From Mollicutes bacterium (GTDB taxonomy: Bacteria > Bacillota_I > Bacilli_A > Izemoplasmatales > Izemoplasmataceae): DNA of 59,449 nt. How positions within the stretch are numbered: the first letter of the stretch is position 1; each line of letters begins with the position of its first letter. The notes beneath the pieces are model-generated. The model did no database searches, was not told the origin of the DNA, and saw only the letters and a list, made by a program, of their open reading frames with translations. The stretch spans positions 1 through 59,449 of the forward strand of contig PWHE01000117.1 of assembly GCA_003554735.1 (NCBI GenBank), read 5' to 3'. Positions 9,324 through 21,238 of this stretch are shown here, one piece after another. A program made the translations under genes and the position numbers.

Positions 9324-10557
9324 TGTTCTCACTCCCGAGCACATAGGTGAATACCCATGTGAGCGTGTTGGCGACCCGGATGATGTCTTCGCGGGAGACC
9401 ATGTCAATCGCTTCCAGGTGGGATGTCTCTTCGAAGGGGACATTGAACAGACTGTGCCGCAGCCCCTTGAGCGAAAGGTTCCGGATATTGTCGTAGCTTT
9501 TCTTGATTTGCGATATACGGTGTTTTTTGGCCAGAATGAGGTCTTCATCCTTGAAGTCGCCTTCCTGGACGCGTTTCAAAGTTTGGCGGATCAGCGTTTT
9601 GGCTTTCTCAATGTGTCTGCCTTCCATGCCCGAAAGCACGGTGATCAAGGATGAAAACGGGGCGTAGCCCGAATGGACGTAGTACGCCAGGGAATGGTTT
9701 TCCCTCACTTCACGGAACAACAGTGATTCGCTGCTTTCGCCGAACATCGCGTTGAACACGCTTAAGGGGAAATAATCTTCGTCCTTGTAGTAGATGTCGC
9801 TTCTGAGCGTCATGAAAAGACGGTCCTGAGAGAGTTCCATGGTCTCTTTTACCGGCGTGAGCGTCTTGAAGTCATGGCGGATGAAAAGGTCTTTCGGCAA
9901 CGGTCTGCCTTCAAGCGGCAGGGTTTTGACAAAATCCAGAGCGCGCTCGCGGTCGAAATCTCCGCTCACGCTGATCTGTACCGGATTATCCTTCATCATG
10001 CCGTTGTACGCGTCCGTGACATCGGAAAGGGTGACATCAGGAATCTTTTCTTCCACACCGAGGGCGTTGATGTTGTAGGGATGGTCTTTGTAGAGATGCT
10101 CATAATACCGTTTCGCGGCGTAGCGCGTCTTATTGGTGTATTCCGCTTTGAAATAATCGTCAAGAAACTGTTTTTCTTCACGAAGGGATTTCTCATCGAA
10201 CAGGGGATTGTGGAGCACCTCTTTGATGAACGCAAAAACCTCGGTGAGCAGGGAGGCGTCCGTGAAGGCCGGGGCGGGCAGGCTGAAGGAGAACTGATTG
10301 ATGTGCTGGGTCCCCAGATTCATCGACTGGGCGGAGAACTGGGTGTCATACATCGTCTCAAGCGCCTTGGTCATGGCCTTTCTTGAGGGGTAGCGCTGTG
10401 ATTTGGCCTTCATCATCGCAAGCGCGAGATGACGGGATGTGACCGTGTTTTCACTGAGCGCGTCAAAAAAACGCACAGTGATGTTGAGCGTCTTGAACTG
10501 CTCGGTCTGGATCAGGTGGACGGGGATGGCGTTGACATAAGCGGTTTCAAATTTCAT
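9310..10557 (-). CDS. M16-family protein without HxxEH (YmfF-like partner)
   Basis: Pitrilysin-like fold signatures (SVSGDFDRERAL; SLAYYVHSGYAPF) but no HxxEH near the N-terminus; overlaps the downstream M16 gene. Confidence 0.85.
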   Translation of the reverse strand: MKFETAYVNAIPVHLIQTEQFKTLNITVRFFDALSENTVTSRHLALAMMKAKSQRYPSRKAMTKALETMYDTQFSAQSMNLGTQHINQFSFSLPAPAFTDASLLTEVFAFIKEVLHNPLFDEKSLREEKQFLDDYFKAEYTNKTRYAAKRYYEHLYKDHPYNINALGVEEKIPDVTLSDVTDAYNGMMKDNPVQISVSGDFDRERALDFVKTLPLEGRPLPKDLFIRHDFKTLTPVKETMELSQDRLFMTLRSDIYYKDEDYFPLSVFNAMFGESSESLLFREVRENHSLAYYVHSGYAPFSSLITVLSGMEGRHIEKAKTLIRQTLKRVQEGDFKDEDLILAKKHRISQIKKSYDNIRNLSLKGLRHSLFNVPFEETSHLEAIDMVSREDIIRVANTLTWVFTYVLGSENNETN

Positions 10558-10586
10558 GTGAACCTCCAAAAGGGTGTCAAAAGGTC

Positions 10587-10612
10587 AAAAAAAGTGCCGA
10601 AGCACTTTTTTT
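10587..10612 (-). terminator. terminator after deoD
   Basis: AAGTGC TTCG GCACTT followed by T-tract on the minus strand. Confidence 0.75.
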
Positions 10613-10615
10613 GTC

Positions 10616-11326
10616 TTATTCTGCGAGTGAGAGCGCGATTTCCATCATTTTGGTAAAGGCGTTCTGGCGCTCCTCGGCGCTGGTGGCTTCCTTGGTGACC
10701 AGCGAATCGGAGACGGTGAGGATGCACGCCGCTTCCTTGCCGGTCATCTTGGCGTTATGGAAGAGCGCGAAGGATTCCATTTCGACGGCGATGGCATTGT
10801 GTTCCTTGTAAATGGTCTTGTAGTCATCGAAGTTTTCACGATAGAAGACATCGCTGCTGTGGATGACCCCTTTACGAATGGGGATGTCAAGGTCGGATGC
10901 GTGTTTTTCAAGGGTATCGTTGAGTGACTTCGTGGGATAGGTATACGCTTCGTCGTAGGTACCCGATTGCACCTTGGCATAACTTGATTCGCTGTACGCG
11001 CTGGTCGCAAGCAGCACATCGTAGAGGTCGATCTCATCGGTGTAGGCGCCGCATGAACCGATTCGCACGATACGCTCGACATCGAAGAACTTATAAAGCT
11101 CATAGGAATAGATGCCGATCGAAGGCATGCCCATTCCGCTTCCCATGACACTGATGGGCTTGCCTTGGTAGGTTCCGGTGTAGCCGAACATGTTTCTCAC
11201 AGTGTTGAAACGTTTGACGTTTTCCAGGTAGTTGTCGGCGATGAATTTTGCGCGCAACGGGTCACCCGGCATGAGGACCGTCTTCGCGATGTCGCCTTTT
11301 TCCGCGTTAATGTGTGGTGTGCCCAT
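10616..11326 (-). CDS. deoD: purine-nucleoside phosphorylase
   Basis: MGTPHINAEKGDIAKTVLMPGDPLRAKFIA; VRIGSCGA. Confidence 0.97.
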   Translation of the reverse strand: MGTPHINAEKGDIAKTVLMPGDPLRAKFIADNYLENVKRFNTVRNMFGYTGTYQGKPISVMGSGMGMPSIGIYSYELYKFFDVERIVRIGSCGAYTDEIDLYDVLLATSAYSESSYAKVQSGTYDEAYTYPTKSLNDTLEKHASDLDIPIRKGVIHSSDVFYRENFDDYKTIYKEHNAIAVEMESFALFHNAKMTGKEAACILTVSDSLVTKEATSAEERQNAFTKMMEIALSLAE

Positions 11327-11337
11327 AAAGTTCCCTC

Positions 11338-11997
11338 CTAATAGTTTTCTTTGCTGGTTTTGCCTTGCATGATGCTGACGCCGCTGGAAGCGCCGATGCG
11401 GGTCGCGCCGGCTTCGACCATGGCTTCAAGGTCTTCGAGGTTCTTGACGCCGCCGCTGGCTTTGATTTCTTTGTCGCCGGCGACTTTTTTCATGAGACGC
11501 ACATCCTGAACGGTGGCACCGCCGGTGCCGAAGCCCGTTGAGGTCTTGATGAAGTCCGCACCCGCTTCAATGGCGGCGCGAGCGGCTTGTTCGATCTCGT
11601 CTTCGGTGAGGTAGCAGGTTTCGAGAATGACTTTGAGCGTATGGTTGTGCGCCGCTTCACGAACTGCTTCCACTTCTTTTTTCACAAGGTCGAAACGGCC
11701 TTCTTTGGCCCAACCGATATTGATGACCATGTCGATTTCATGCGCGCCTTTCTTGAGGGCGTCCGTCGTTTCATAGACTTTCGTCTCGGTGGTGTTTGCC
11801 CCAAGCGGGAATCCGATGACCGTGCAGACCAGCACGTCCGATTCTTTCAACGATTCCACTGCATATTCAATCCAGGCCGGATTGAGACAGACGCTTTTGA
11901 AATCGTATGAAATGGCTTCCTCGAGAATGTTGTCGATCTCGTTTTTGGTTCCGAATGCTTTTAAGTACGTATGGTCAATGAGTTTATTGATTTCCAT
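11338..11997 (-). CDS. deoC: deoxyribose-phosphate aldolase
   Basis: [12 protein letters not shown]...[17 protein letters not shown]...IKASGGV. Confidence 0.97.
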   Translation of the reverse strand: MEINKLIDHTYLKAFGTKNEIDNILEEAISYDFKSVCLNPAWIEYAVESLKESDVLVCTVIGFPLGANTTETKVYETTDALKKGAHEIDMVINIGWAKEGRFDLVKKEVEAVREAAHNHTLKVILETCYLTEDEIEQAARAAIEAGADFIKTSTGFGTGGATVQDVRLMKKVAGDKEIKASGGVKNLEDLEAMVEAGATRIGASSGVSIMQGKTSKENY

Positions 11998-12637
11998 CCG
12001 TTAGCCTCCTATATATTTTTAAGTATGTTTGTAAGAGCGGTCCCATCATGATGACGGTGATTGGCGTGCCGAAATAGAGTTCGCCGGCGTTGCCTTTGAA
12101 AAGCAGTGTAAGCCCCACACCGATCAGCACCGGGGTAAGTTCCATGAAAAAGCGTACCAATGCGATATTACGGGTCTTGAACTGTTTCATCAATACAAGC
12201 ATGAGCTCTTCATAGATGCCGGCCGGATAGCGGCTGACGATCAGCATGGCGCCACCGATCGGAAGGATGAAGAGACCGAGGAAGAAAACAGCAAACTGGC
12301 TGTATCCGTCGGGGTTGAAGCCGGCAAAGAGGATTTCGTTGAAAAAATCCAGAAAGCCGCCGACGAGGACGAACGGGATGGCGAGGAACAAGTAGCGCCA
12401 GTCCCGGTTGTAAAGAATGACATAAGCGGTGATCAGCGCCGACACCGTCAAAAGTGCCGTGCCGAAGGTAAGCGGCGTGACGGAATAAAGCGCCGTATGA
12501 AGGACATCCCAGCTTGTGACCCCAAGACCGCTCCTAAGGAGCATCACCACGCCGAATGCGGTCACAAGGGCGCCAAACAGATAGATCAGCGCGTCTTTCA
12601 CGGTGAATTTAAGGTCCTTCAGTTCAAGATCGATCAT
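11984..12637 (-). CDS. YczE/YyaS/YitT-family membrane protein
   Basis: Multi-TM protein with [22 protein letters not shown]...[10 protein letters not shown]. Confidence 0.8.
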   Translation of the reverse strand: MIDLELKDLKFTVKDALIYLFGALVTAFGVVMLLRSGLGVTSWDVLHTALYSVTPLTFGTALLTVSALITAYVILYNRDWRYLFLAIPFVLVGGFLDFFNEILFAGFNPDGYSQFAVFFLGLFILPIGGAMLIVSRYPAGIYEELMLVLMKQFKTRNIALVRFFMELTPVLIGVGLTLLFKGNAGELYFGTPITVIMMGPLLQTYLKIYRRLTDGNQ

Positions 12638-13289
12638 AAATTATCGCTCCCATCCAGCGCATCTGCCATGACAAAATCGGTGCCAGGATGACCGCAAGCA
12701 CAAAGCTTCCGAGATTGACCGCACCGAATCCGATGCCGGCCAGCATGCCGAAAACAAGGGCCAGCGCAATCGCCAGCATTTCCACGCCGAGTCGCGTATA
12801 AAAGACGCTTTTGGTGTTGAACACGTCCATGAACACGACCATCAGTTCATCGAACACCCCGGCGGGAAAGTCGGAGAGGATGATCATCGAAAGACCGAAC
12901 GTGATGATGAAGGTGCCGATGGCGAAGAGTGCCAGGCGGATAAGAACGTGATAGTTTCCTATATCAAGGTTCGAAAACACCACAATGTCCCAAAAATCGA
13001 GGAACGTGGCGACTCCGATAATGGGGATGATCATGAAAATGAAACGCCCTTTTCTCCGGTAAAGCATCACGACGCCCATCACGGTTGCGTTGATGAGGCC
13101 GCTTGCCGTACCGAGCGTGGAGCCGATGAAGGCGCTCAGGTTGTATGAGGTCGTGTCCCACGCGCCGGCACCCAGTCCGGTGGAGAGGACGGTGACGATG
13201 CCAAGCGGGAGCACGACGAAACCCAGAAGGTATTGCAAAATTCTGAGTTTGAAGTTGTCAAAAGGTTTTTTTCGCAATGTTTTCGTCAT
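12624..13289 (-). CDS. YczE/YyaS/YitT-family membrane protein (paralogue)
   Basis: GIVTVLSTGLGAGAWDTTSYNL...ATFLDFWDI aligned by eye to the adjacent gene. Confidence 0.8.
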   Translation of the reverse strand: MTKTLRKKPFDNFKLRILQYLLGFVVLPLGIVTVLSTGLGAGAWDTTSYNLSAFIGSTLGTASGLINATVMGVVMLYRRKGRFIFMIIPIIGVATFLDFWDIVVFSNLDIGNYHVLIRLALFAIGTFIITFGLSMIILSDFPAGVFDELMVVFMDVFNTKSVFYTRLGVEMLAIALALVFGMLAGIGFGAVNLGSFVLAVILAPILSWQMRWMGAIIYDRS

Positions 13290-13318
13290 GTCTATTCTAC
13301 TTTAAACCACAGGGAAAA

Positions 13319-16057
13319 TCAATTGCGCTGTTCTTTCTTGAGCACGGCGGCGCACCGTTTGCAAAGCGTGTCCGTATCCACCGTGGTCACTTGCCAGCAC
13401 CGCGCACAGGTTTCGCCTTCCGCCTTGGTCACGTCGATGCCGAGCGTCTCGAAGTCGTACGCCGCTTCCTTTTCGTCACTGATCTCGACTTGTGAGACGA
13501 TCAGGAGGCGTTCGAGATCGTGCATGGATTCAAGCAGCGCCCTGGTTTCTTCGTTCTTCGGCTTAAGCGTCACTTTGGCGGTGAGCGACTTGCCGATGAC
13601 CTTTTCATTTCTCGCATCTTCAAGGGCTTTTAGCACATGGTCGCGAAGTTTCATGAAACGGTCGTATTTCGATTTGAGCGCCTCGTCCTTTTCAACGAGC
13701 GCATCCGGCATGTTCTCAAGGTAGACGCTTTCTTCGGCGCGGTTGCCTTCAAGCGACTGATAGGCCTCTTCGGCAGTATGCGGGATGATCGGCGTCAACA
13801 GCTTGAGGAGCGCGAGCAGGATGTCATGCACCACCGTCTGCGCACTTCTTCTTACGGTGTCGTCCTTGGCTTCGATGTAGACGATGTCCTTGATGTAGTC
13901 GAGATAGAAGGCGCTTAGCTCTTTGGTCACAAAATTAATGATCGTACGGCTGACATCATCGAAGGCGTAACGTTCATAGTGATCGTTCACGGTGCGCACA
14001 AGTTCATCACGCTTGAGCATCATGTAACGGTCCGTGTCGTTCATGGCCGCATACTCGACGCGGTCTTTACGCTGGTCGAAATCCCCGATCGTTCCGAGCA
14101 TGAAGCGCACGGTGTTGCGGATCTTGCGGTAGGTTTCACTGACTTGTTTGATCATCTTGTCGCTGATGCGCACGTCAGCCGAATAATCGACGGACGCGAC
14201 CCACAGTCGAAGGATATCGGCACCGAGCTGGTCCATGACCTTGAGCGGGTCGACGACGTTGCCTTGCGACTTGCTCATCTTACGGCCGTGGCCGTCGAGC
14301 ACAAATCCGTGGGTGAGGACCGCTTTGTACGGACTCTTGCCCCAGTAGGCCACACCGGTCGAGAGGCTTGAATTGAACCATCCGCGGTATTGATCGGAGC
14401 CTTCCAGGTAAAGATCGGCCGGATAGGAAAGACCGAAATCGGTCATGCCGCCTTTATGGGATGTTCCGCTATCGAACCAGACATCGAGGATGTCGGTTTC
14501 TTTTTCAAAGTTTCCGTTCGGAGATTTATCGCTTGTGAATCCATCGGGAAGGAGGGCGCTCGCTTCCCATTCGAACCAGATGTTGGAACCGTGTTCTTTA
14601 AAGAGCTTACCGACATGGCGGATGATTTCCGCATCAAGAATCGCTTCGCCGTTCTCGTGATAGAATACCGGAATCGGGACACCCCATGCACGCTGGCGGC
14701 TGATGCACCATGAATCGCGGTCCTTGATCATGTTTTCCATCCGGGTTTCGCCCCAGGATGGAATCCACTCCACATCATGCACTTCTTTGAGCATGGCGTC
14801 CTTGAGGGTCTCGATGCTTGCAAACCATTGGTTGGTGGCTCGGAAGATGACCGGTTGCTTGGTCCGCCAGTCATGCGGATAGCTATGCTTGATCCATTCC
14901 ATCTTGAGCAGGTTGCCCGTTTCTTCGAGGTCCTTGACGACCTCTTTCGAGCATTTTTCGATGAACATGCCGTCATAACGTCCGCTTTCAGCGGTCATGT
15001 GACCGCGTTCATCGACGGGGCAGAACACCTCGAGGTTGTTCGCTTTGCCGATCAGGAAGTCGTCCTCCCCGTGTCCCGGAGCGATATGCACAAGTCCGGT
15101 CCCGCTTTCGATGGTCACGTGATGCCCTTCGAGAATGGGGCTTTCGCGGTCGTATAGCGGATGCTTGTACGTGAGACCGAGCAAGTCGGCCCCCTTGATG
15201 TGGCGCACAATTTCAGGGTTCTCCCAGCCGAGCGATTCGCTGATGGTATCAAGCAGTGCCGTCGCAAGCACATAAAGGGTGCCCTCATGGCGCACGAAGA
15301 CATAATCGATCTCGCTTGAGACCGCGGTCGCGAGGTTGGCGGGAATCGTCCAAGGCGTGGTCGTCCACACCAGAAACTTGAACGATTCTTCAAAAGAGCC
15401 AGTATTCACGGCGTCAAACGTGAAATAGATCGAGGGCGAACGTTTGTCGCGATACTCGATTTCGGCTTCAGCCAGTGCGGTTTCGCTGGACGGAGACCAG
15501 AATACCGGTTTGAGGCCTTTGAAAATCAGCCCTTTTTCGACCATCGTAGCGAACACTTCAAGCTGAGAGCCTTCATAGTGAGGCGCCATGGTCATGTAGG
15601 GATTCTCCCACTCGCCAAGGATGCCGAGGCGCTTGAACTGGGTGCGCTGGTTGTCGATTTGTCTGAGCGCATAGTCTTTGCAATGGTCGCGGAACTCCGC
15701 AACACTCATCGATTTGCGGTCTACGCCCTCATTCTTGGTCAGCGCGCTTTCAATCGGCAGACCGTGCGTATCCCAACCGGGCACGTAGCGGGTATGAAGG
15801 CCTCGCATCGATTTATCCCGGACGATCATGTCCTTGAGGACTTTGTTGAGGGCATGACCGATATGGATGTCACCGTTTGCATACGGCGGTCCGTCCGGAA
15901 GGACGAAGGGGGGGTTTCCCTCGTTTTTCTTCAGTCTCTTGTTGTAAATGTCATTGTCCTGCCAAAAACTTTGGCGGGATGGTTCGTTCTTGCCCAGATT
16001 TCCGCGCATCGGAAAGGATGTTTTGGGCATGTGCAGGGTGTCTTTGTAATCTTTCAT
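13319..16057 (-). CDS. ileS: isoleucyl-tRNA synthetase
   Basis: [25 protein letters not shown]-terminal CARCW...CKRC zinc motif; true start ATG at 16057 (the longer ORF runs into the T-box). Confidence 0.97.
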   Translation of the reverse strand: MKDYKDTLHMPKTSFPMRGNLGKNEPSRQSFWQDNDIYNKRLKKNEGNPPFVLPDGPPYANGDIHIGHALNKVLKDMIVRDKSMRGLHTRYVPGWDTHGLPIESALTKNEGVDRKSMSVAEFRDHCKDYALRQIDNQRTQFKRLGILGEWENPYMTMAPHYEGSQLEVFATMVEKGLIFKGLKPVFWSPSSETALAEAEIEYRDKRSPSIYFTFDAVNTGSFEESFKFLVWTTTPWTIPANLATAVSSEIDYVFVRHEGTLYVLATALLDTISESLGWENPEIVRHIKGADLLGLTYKHPLYDRESPILEGHHVTIESGTGLVHIAPGHGEDDFLIGKANNLEVFCPVDERGHMTAESGRYDGMFIEKCSKEVVKDLEETGNLLKMEWIKHSYPHDWRTKQPVIFRATNQWFASIETLKDAMLKEVHDVEWIPSWGETRMENMIKDRDSWCISRQRAWGVPIPVFYHENGEAILDAEIIRHVGKLFKEHGSNIWFEWEASALLPDGFTSDKSPNGNFEKETDILDVWFDSGTSHKGGMTDFGLSYPADLYLEGSDQYRGWFNSSLSTGVAYWGKSPYKAVLTHGFVLDGHGRKMSKSQGNVVDPLKVMDQLGADILRLWVASVDYSADVRISDKMIKQVSETYRKIRNTVRFMLGTIGDFDQRKDRVEYAAMNDTDRYMMLKRDELVRTVNDHYERYAFDDVSRTIINFVTKELSAFYLDYIKDIVYIEAKDDTVRRSAQTVVHDILLALLKLLTPIIPHTAEEAYQSLEGNRAEESVYLENMPDALVEKDEALKSKYDRFMKLRDHVLKALEDARNEKVIGKSLTAKVTLKPKNEETRALLESMHDLERLLIVSQVEISDEKEAAYDFETLGIDVTKAEGETCARCWQVTTVDTDTLCKRCAAVLKKEQRN

Positions 16058-16082
16058 CGTTAACACGCTCCTTAGATAAATA

Positions 16083-16310
16083 AAAAAGGCCCGAAAACAA
16101 GGACGAACGTGTAAGTCCGCGGTACCACCTTGATTCCGAAACCGGCGCTTGACGTCTTTAACGCGGACAGGCGGAACGGCTTTTGGCCGTTCATCTCCAC
16201 GGTGATGTCCTTCCGAATGCATCTCCAAGTTCGCAGCACCACTTGGTCTCTTTTAGATAGGGGTTCGGAAAGCGCGTCCGCTTCACAGACGTTATGTGAT
16301 CAGTTCTCAA
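16083..16310 (-). promoter_or_regulatory. T-box leader of ileS
   Basis: Reverse complement contains AAGGTGGTACCGCGG (T-box; 16117-16131) followed by a terminator-like hairpin and T-run just upstream of ileS. Confidence 0.93.
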
Positions 16311-16345
16311 CGTATTATATATAATTTGCAGAGCAATTGCAAGCA

Positions 16346-16624
16346 TTACAGTGTCTGAATGAAGTCGGCCATGAACATGAGGAAGAACCGTAGCAGCAAA
16401 ATGCCTATGATCGGGGTGAAATCAAAGTTTCCGAAAACGAGAAAGCCCCGGAATATCCTGAGGTAGGGGTCGACAATCTGATGCAAAAACGCATAGATGC
16501 GTGAATTCCTCAGTTCGGGAACCCAACTCAGGAGGATATAGCCGATGATGGCGAACATATAGATGTTGAGGATGAAATATAACACCTCGAAAAAGGCGAT
16601 GAGAAATGGATTAAGCAATAACAT
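16346..16624 (-). CDS. yggT: YggT-family membrane protein
   Basis: YILLSWVPELRNSRIYAFLHQIVDPYLRIFRGFL. Confidence 0.9.
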   Translation of the reverse strand: MLLLNPFLIAFFEVLYFILNIYMFAIIGYILLSWVPELRNSRIYAFLHQIVDPYLRIFRGFLVFGNFDFTPIIGILLLRFFLMFMADFIQTL

Positions 16625-16629
16625 AGAGT

Positions 16630-16926
16630 CTACTCCTTGTATTTGTTGATGAACTTGCGCAGCGATTTGTCTTTGAGGTCTTCTTTTGTCGCGAAGGCCA
16701 TGATCTTGTCACGAATGACTTCGACGTTGCCGTCAAGGGCATAGATGACGCCGCTAAGAAAAACGATGAAACGGTTGCTTTCGATGAGGTCGAACTCTTC
16801 GAAATTCAAGATCAGCGGTTTCCTGTACATGAGTTTGTCCGCAAGGTCGAACACGTCGGTTTCCTCGTCAACCTTGATGAATTCAGTTCGGTCATAAGCC
16901 TTTTCAGGCTTTTTCTTCTTTTTCAT
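16630..16926 (-). CDS. sepF: SepF-family cell division protein
   Basis: DLADKLMYRKPLILNFEEFDLIESNRFIVFLSGVIYALDGNVEVI; syntenic with yggS/yggT. Confidence 0.87.
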   Translation of the reverse strand: MKKKKKPEKAYDRTEFIKVDEETDVFDLADKLMYRKPLILNFEEFDLIESNRFIVFLSGVIYALDGNVEVIRDKIMAFATKEDLKDKSLRKFINKYKE

Positions 16927-17563
16927 CGTGCATGCCTCCGTTCAAAAGAATACGGCCGAGTCGCAAATGGGTGGTTCCTTCTTCCAAGGCGATTTCGTAG
17001 TCGTTTGTCATGCCCATGGATAGGTATTGGAGCGAAGGATAGGTATTTTTGGCGGTGTCCCTCAGTTCTCGTAGCAATTTGAACTGGCGTCGGATAACCA
17101 CCTCGTCGGTGGTCAGTTCCGCCATGCCCATCAGGCCGATCGGCTGAATGTTTTTCAGTGGTTTCAAGCTTTCGAGGAAAGGCATCAGGTCATCGGGCTC
17201 GACGCCGTGTTTCTGCTTTTCGTTCGAGATGTTGACTTGGATGAAACAACGGAGCGGCCTTTCTCTTCTTTTGTTGATCTCTTTCGCCAGTTTTACCCGG
17301 TCCAGACTGTGGAGCACATCGATATCGTTAATGATTTTCTTGACTTTCTTGGTCTGTAACGTTCCAAGAAGGTGGACTTCCACAGGATACTGCCTGAATG
17401 TGTCAATCTTATCTTGAAGCGCCTCGACCCTCGATTCGCCGAACGCCTTGATGCCGGCATCGACATAAGGGCCGAAGGCATCCTTGTCAAGATATTTCGA
17501 AGCCATGACGAGTGTGACATCCGGATGATTGGTCTGCAAGGATTCAATCAGTTTTTTGTTCAT
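16904..17563 (-). CDS. yggS: YggS/PLPBP-family PLP-binding protein
   Basis: VTLVMASKYLDKDA (SK lysine), FGESRVEAL, HLLGTLQTKKV, LSMGMTNDYEIALEEGTTHLRLGRILLNG. Confidence 0.93.
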   Translation of the reverse strand: MNKKLIESLQTNHPDVTLVMASKYLDKDAFGPYVDAGIKAFGESRVEALQDKIDTFRQYPVEVHLLGTLQTKKVKKIINDIDVLHSLDRVKLAKEINKRRERPLRCFIQVNISNEKQKHGVEPDDLMPFLESLKPLKNIQPIGLMGMAELTTDEVVIRRQFKLLRELRDTAKNTYPSLQYLSMGMTNDYEIALEEGTTHLRLGRILLNGGMHDEKEEKA

Positions 17564-17567
17564 CGCA

Positions 17568-18749
17568 TTACTTGAAACGGCTTTTGAGCCATGAAGGGAT
17601 GGTCGATTTCTTTTCTTCGTCGTCTTGCGGTTCCTCGTCCGGGTCTTCTTTGTCTTTCTTCGCTTTTTTGGCCTTCTTTTTTTCTTTTTTGGTCGTGGGC
17701 TCATTCGATTCCGCTGAGGAAATCTCCGCCTTTTCGCTTTTGCTTTCGTTTGATACGTAATCGCTGTCGCCAAGCGTGTCGATTTCAAGGCTATTGTTTT
17801 CATCGAAACCGGTCGCGATCACCGTCACGATCACCTCGTCCTCGAGGTCTTCGTTGATGGTGGCGCCATGGATGATGTTGATTTCGGTGCTCGATGCGGC
17901 CTGAATGGATTCGATGGCTTCCGTGACTTCCCAAAGCGCGATTTCCGTACCGCTCGTGATGTTGACGATGGCGTCGGTGGCACCGTCGATATTGGCATCG
18001 AGAAGGGGTGAATCAATGGCTTTTTTGGCGGCTTCTTCCGCACGTTCCTCACCGCTTGAAAGACCGATGCCCATCAGGGCGGTCCCTTTGTCTTTCATCA
18101 CCGTCTTGACGTCCGCGAAGTCCACGTTGATCAGTCCGGGGACGGTGATGATTTCAGCGATGCCTTGCACACCTTGTCTGAGGACATTGTCCGCTTCGCG
18201 GAACGCTTCCAGCATCGAGGTGTTGCGATCGACGACATAGAGCAGACGGTCATTCGGTATGATGATCATGGTATCGACGTAGGGTTTCAGCGCATCAAGT
18301 CCTTCCAGCGCGGTCGCGACGCGACGCCTTCCTTCGAACTTGAACGGTTTGGTGACGATGCCGATGGTCAGACATCCGACCTCGCGGGCGATCTTCGCGA
18401 TGACCGGCGCGGCGCCGGTTCCGGTCCCCCCGCCCATCCCGGCGGTAATGAAGACCATGTCGGTCTCCTGCAGCAACTCACGGATCTCATCTTCACTCTC
18501 AAGCGCGGCACGTCGCCCGATTTCAGGGTCCGCTCCGGCGCCGAGTCCACGTGTCAGCATCTTTCCGATCTGCAGTCTGATATCCGCTTTAGAAAGACGC
18601 AAAACCTGGGCATCGGTATTGATGGCCACAAATTCTACGCCTCTAACTTCGTTCTCTATCATGCGGTTGATGGCGTTGCCGCCGCCACCGCCCACACCTA
18701 TGACTTTAATTGAGGGTTTTTGATGAAATTGGTCGTTGGGTTCGAACAT
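17568..18749 (-). CDS. ftsZ: cell division protein FtsZ
   Basis: [34 protein letters not shown]-terminal [10 protein letters not shown]; ggaggt RBS before ATG at 18749. Confidence 0.98.
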   Translation of the reverse strand: MFEPNDQFHQKPSIKVIGVGGGGGNAINRMIENEVRGVEFVAINTDAQVLRLSKADIRLQIGKMLTRGLGAGADPEIGRRAALESEDEIRELLQETDMVFITAGMGGGTGTGAAPVIAKIAREVGCLTIGIVTKPFKFEGRRRVATALEGLDALKPYVDTMIIIPNDRLLYVVDRNTSMLEAFREADNVLRQGVQGIAEIITVPGLINVDFADVKTVMKDKGTALMGIGLSSGEERAEEAAKKAIDSPLLDANIDGATDAIVNITSGTEIALWEVTEAIESIQAASSTEINIIHGATINEDLEDEVIVTVIATGFDENNSLEIDTLGDSDYVSNESKSEKAEISSAESNEPTTKKEKKKAKKAKKDKEDPDEEPQDDEEKKSTIPSWLKSRFK

Positions 18750-18845
18750 AGTATGACCTCCAAGAAAATCTTTAGCCTTATTATAACGCATTCAATGAAA
18801 GAATAAAACACTTCAACTGAAGAATGCGACACAACAATGCGAAAA

Positions 18846-21224
<2,379 letters not shown>

Positions 21225-21238
<14 letters not shown>

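Noticed and set aside
9324-9548. N-terminal extension of the M16 ORF
   Set aside because: It overlaps the upstream M16-like gene in another frame; ATG at 9323 fits the family start.
16058-16228. N-terminal extension of the ileS ORF
   Set aside because: It overlaps the T-box leader; the real start is ATG at 16057.
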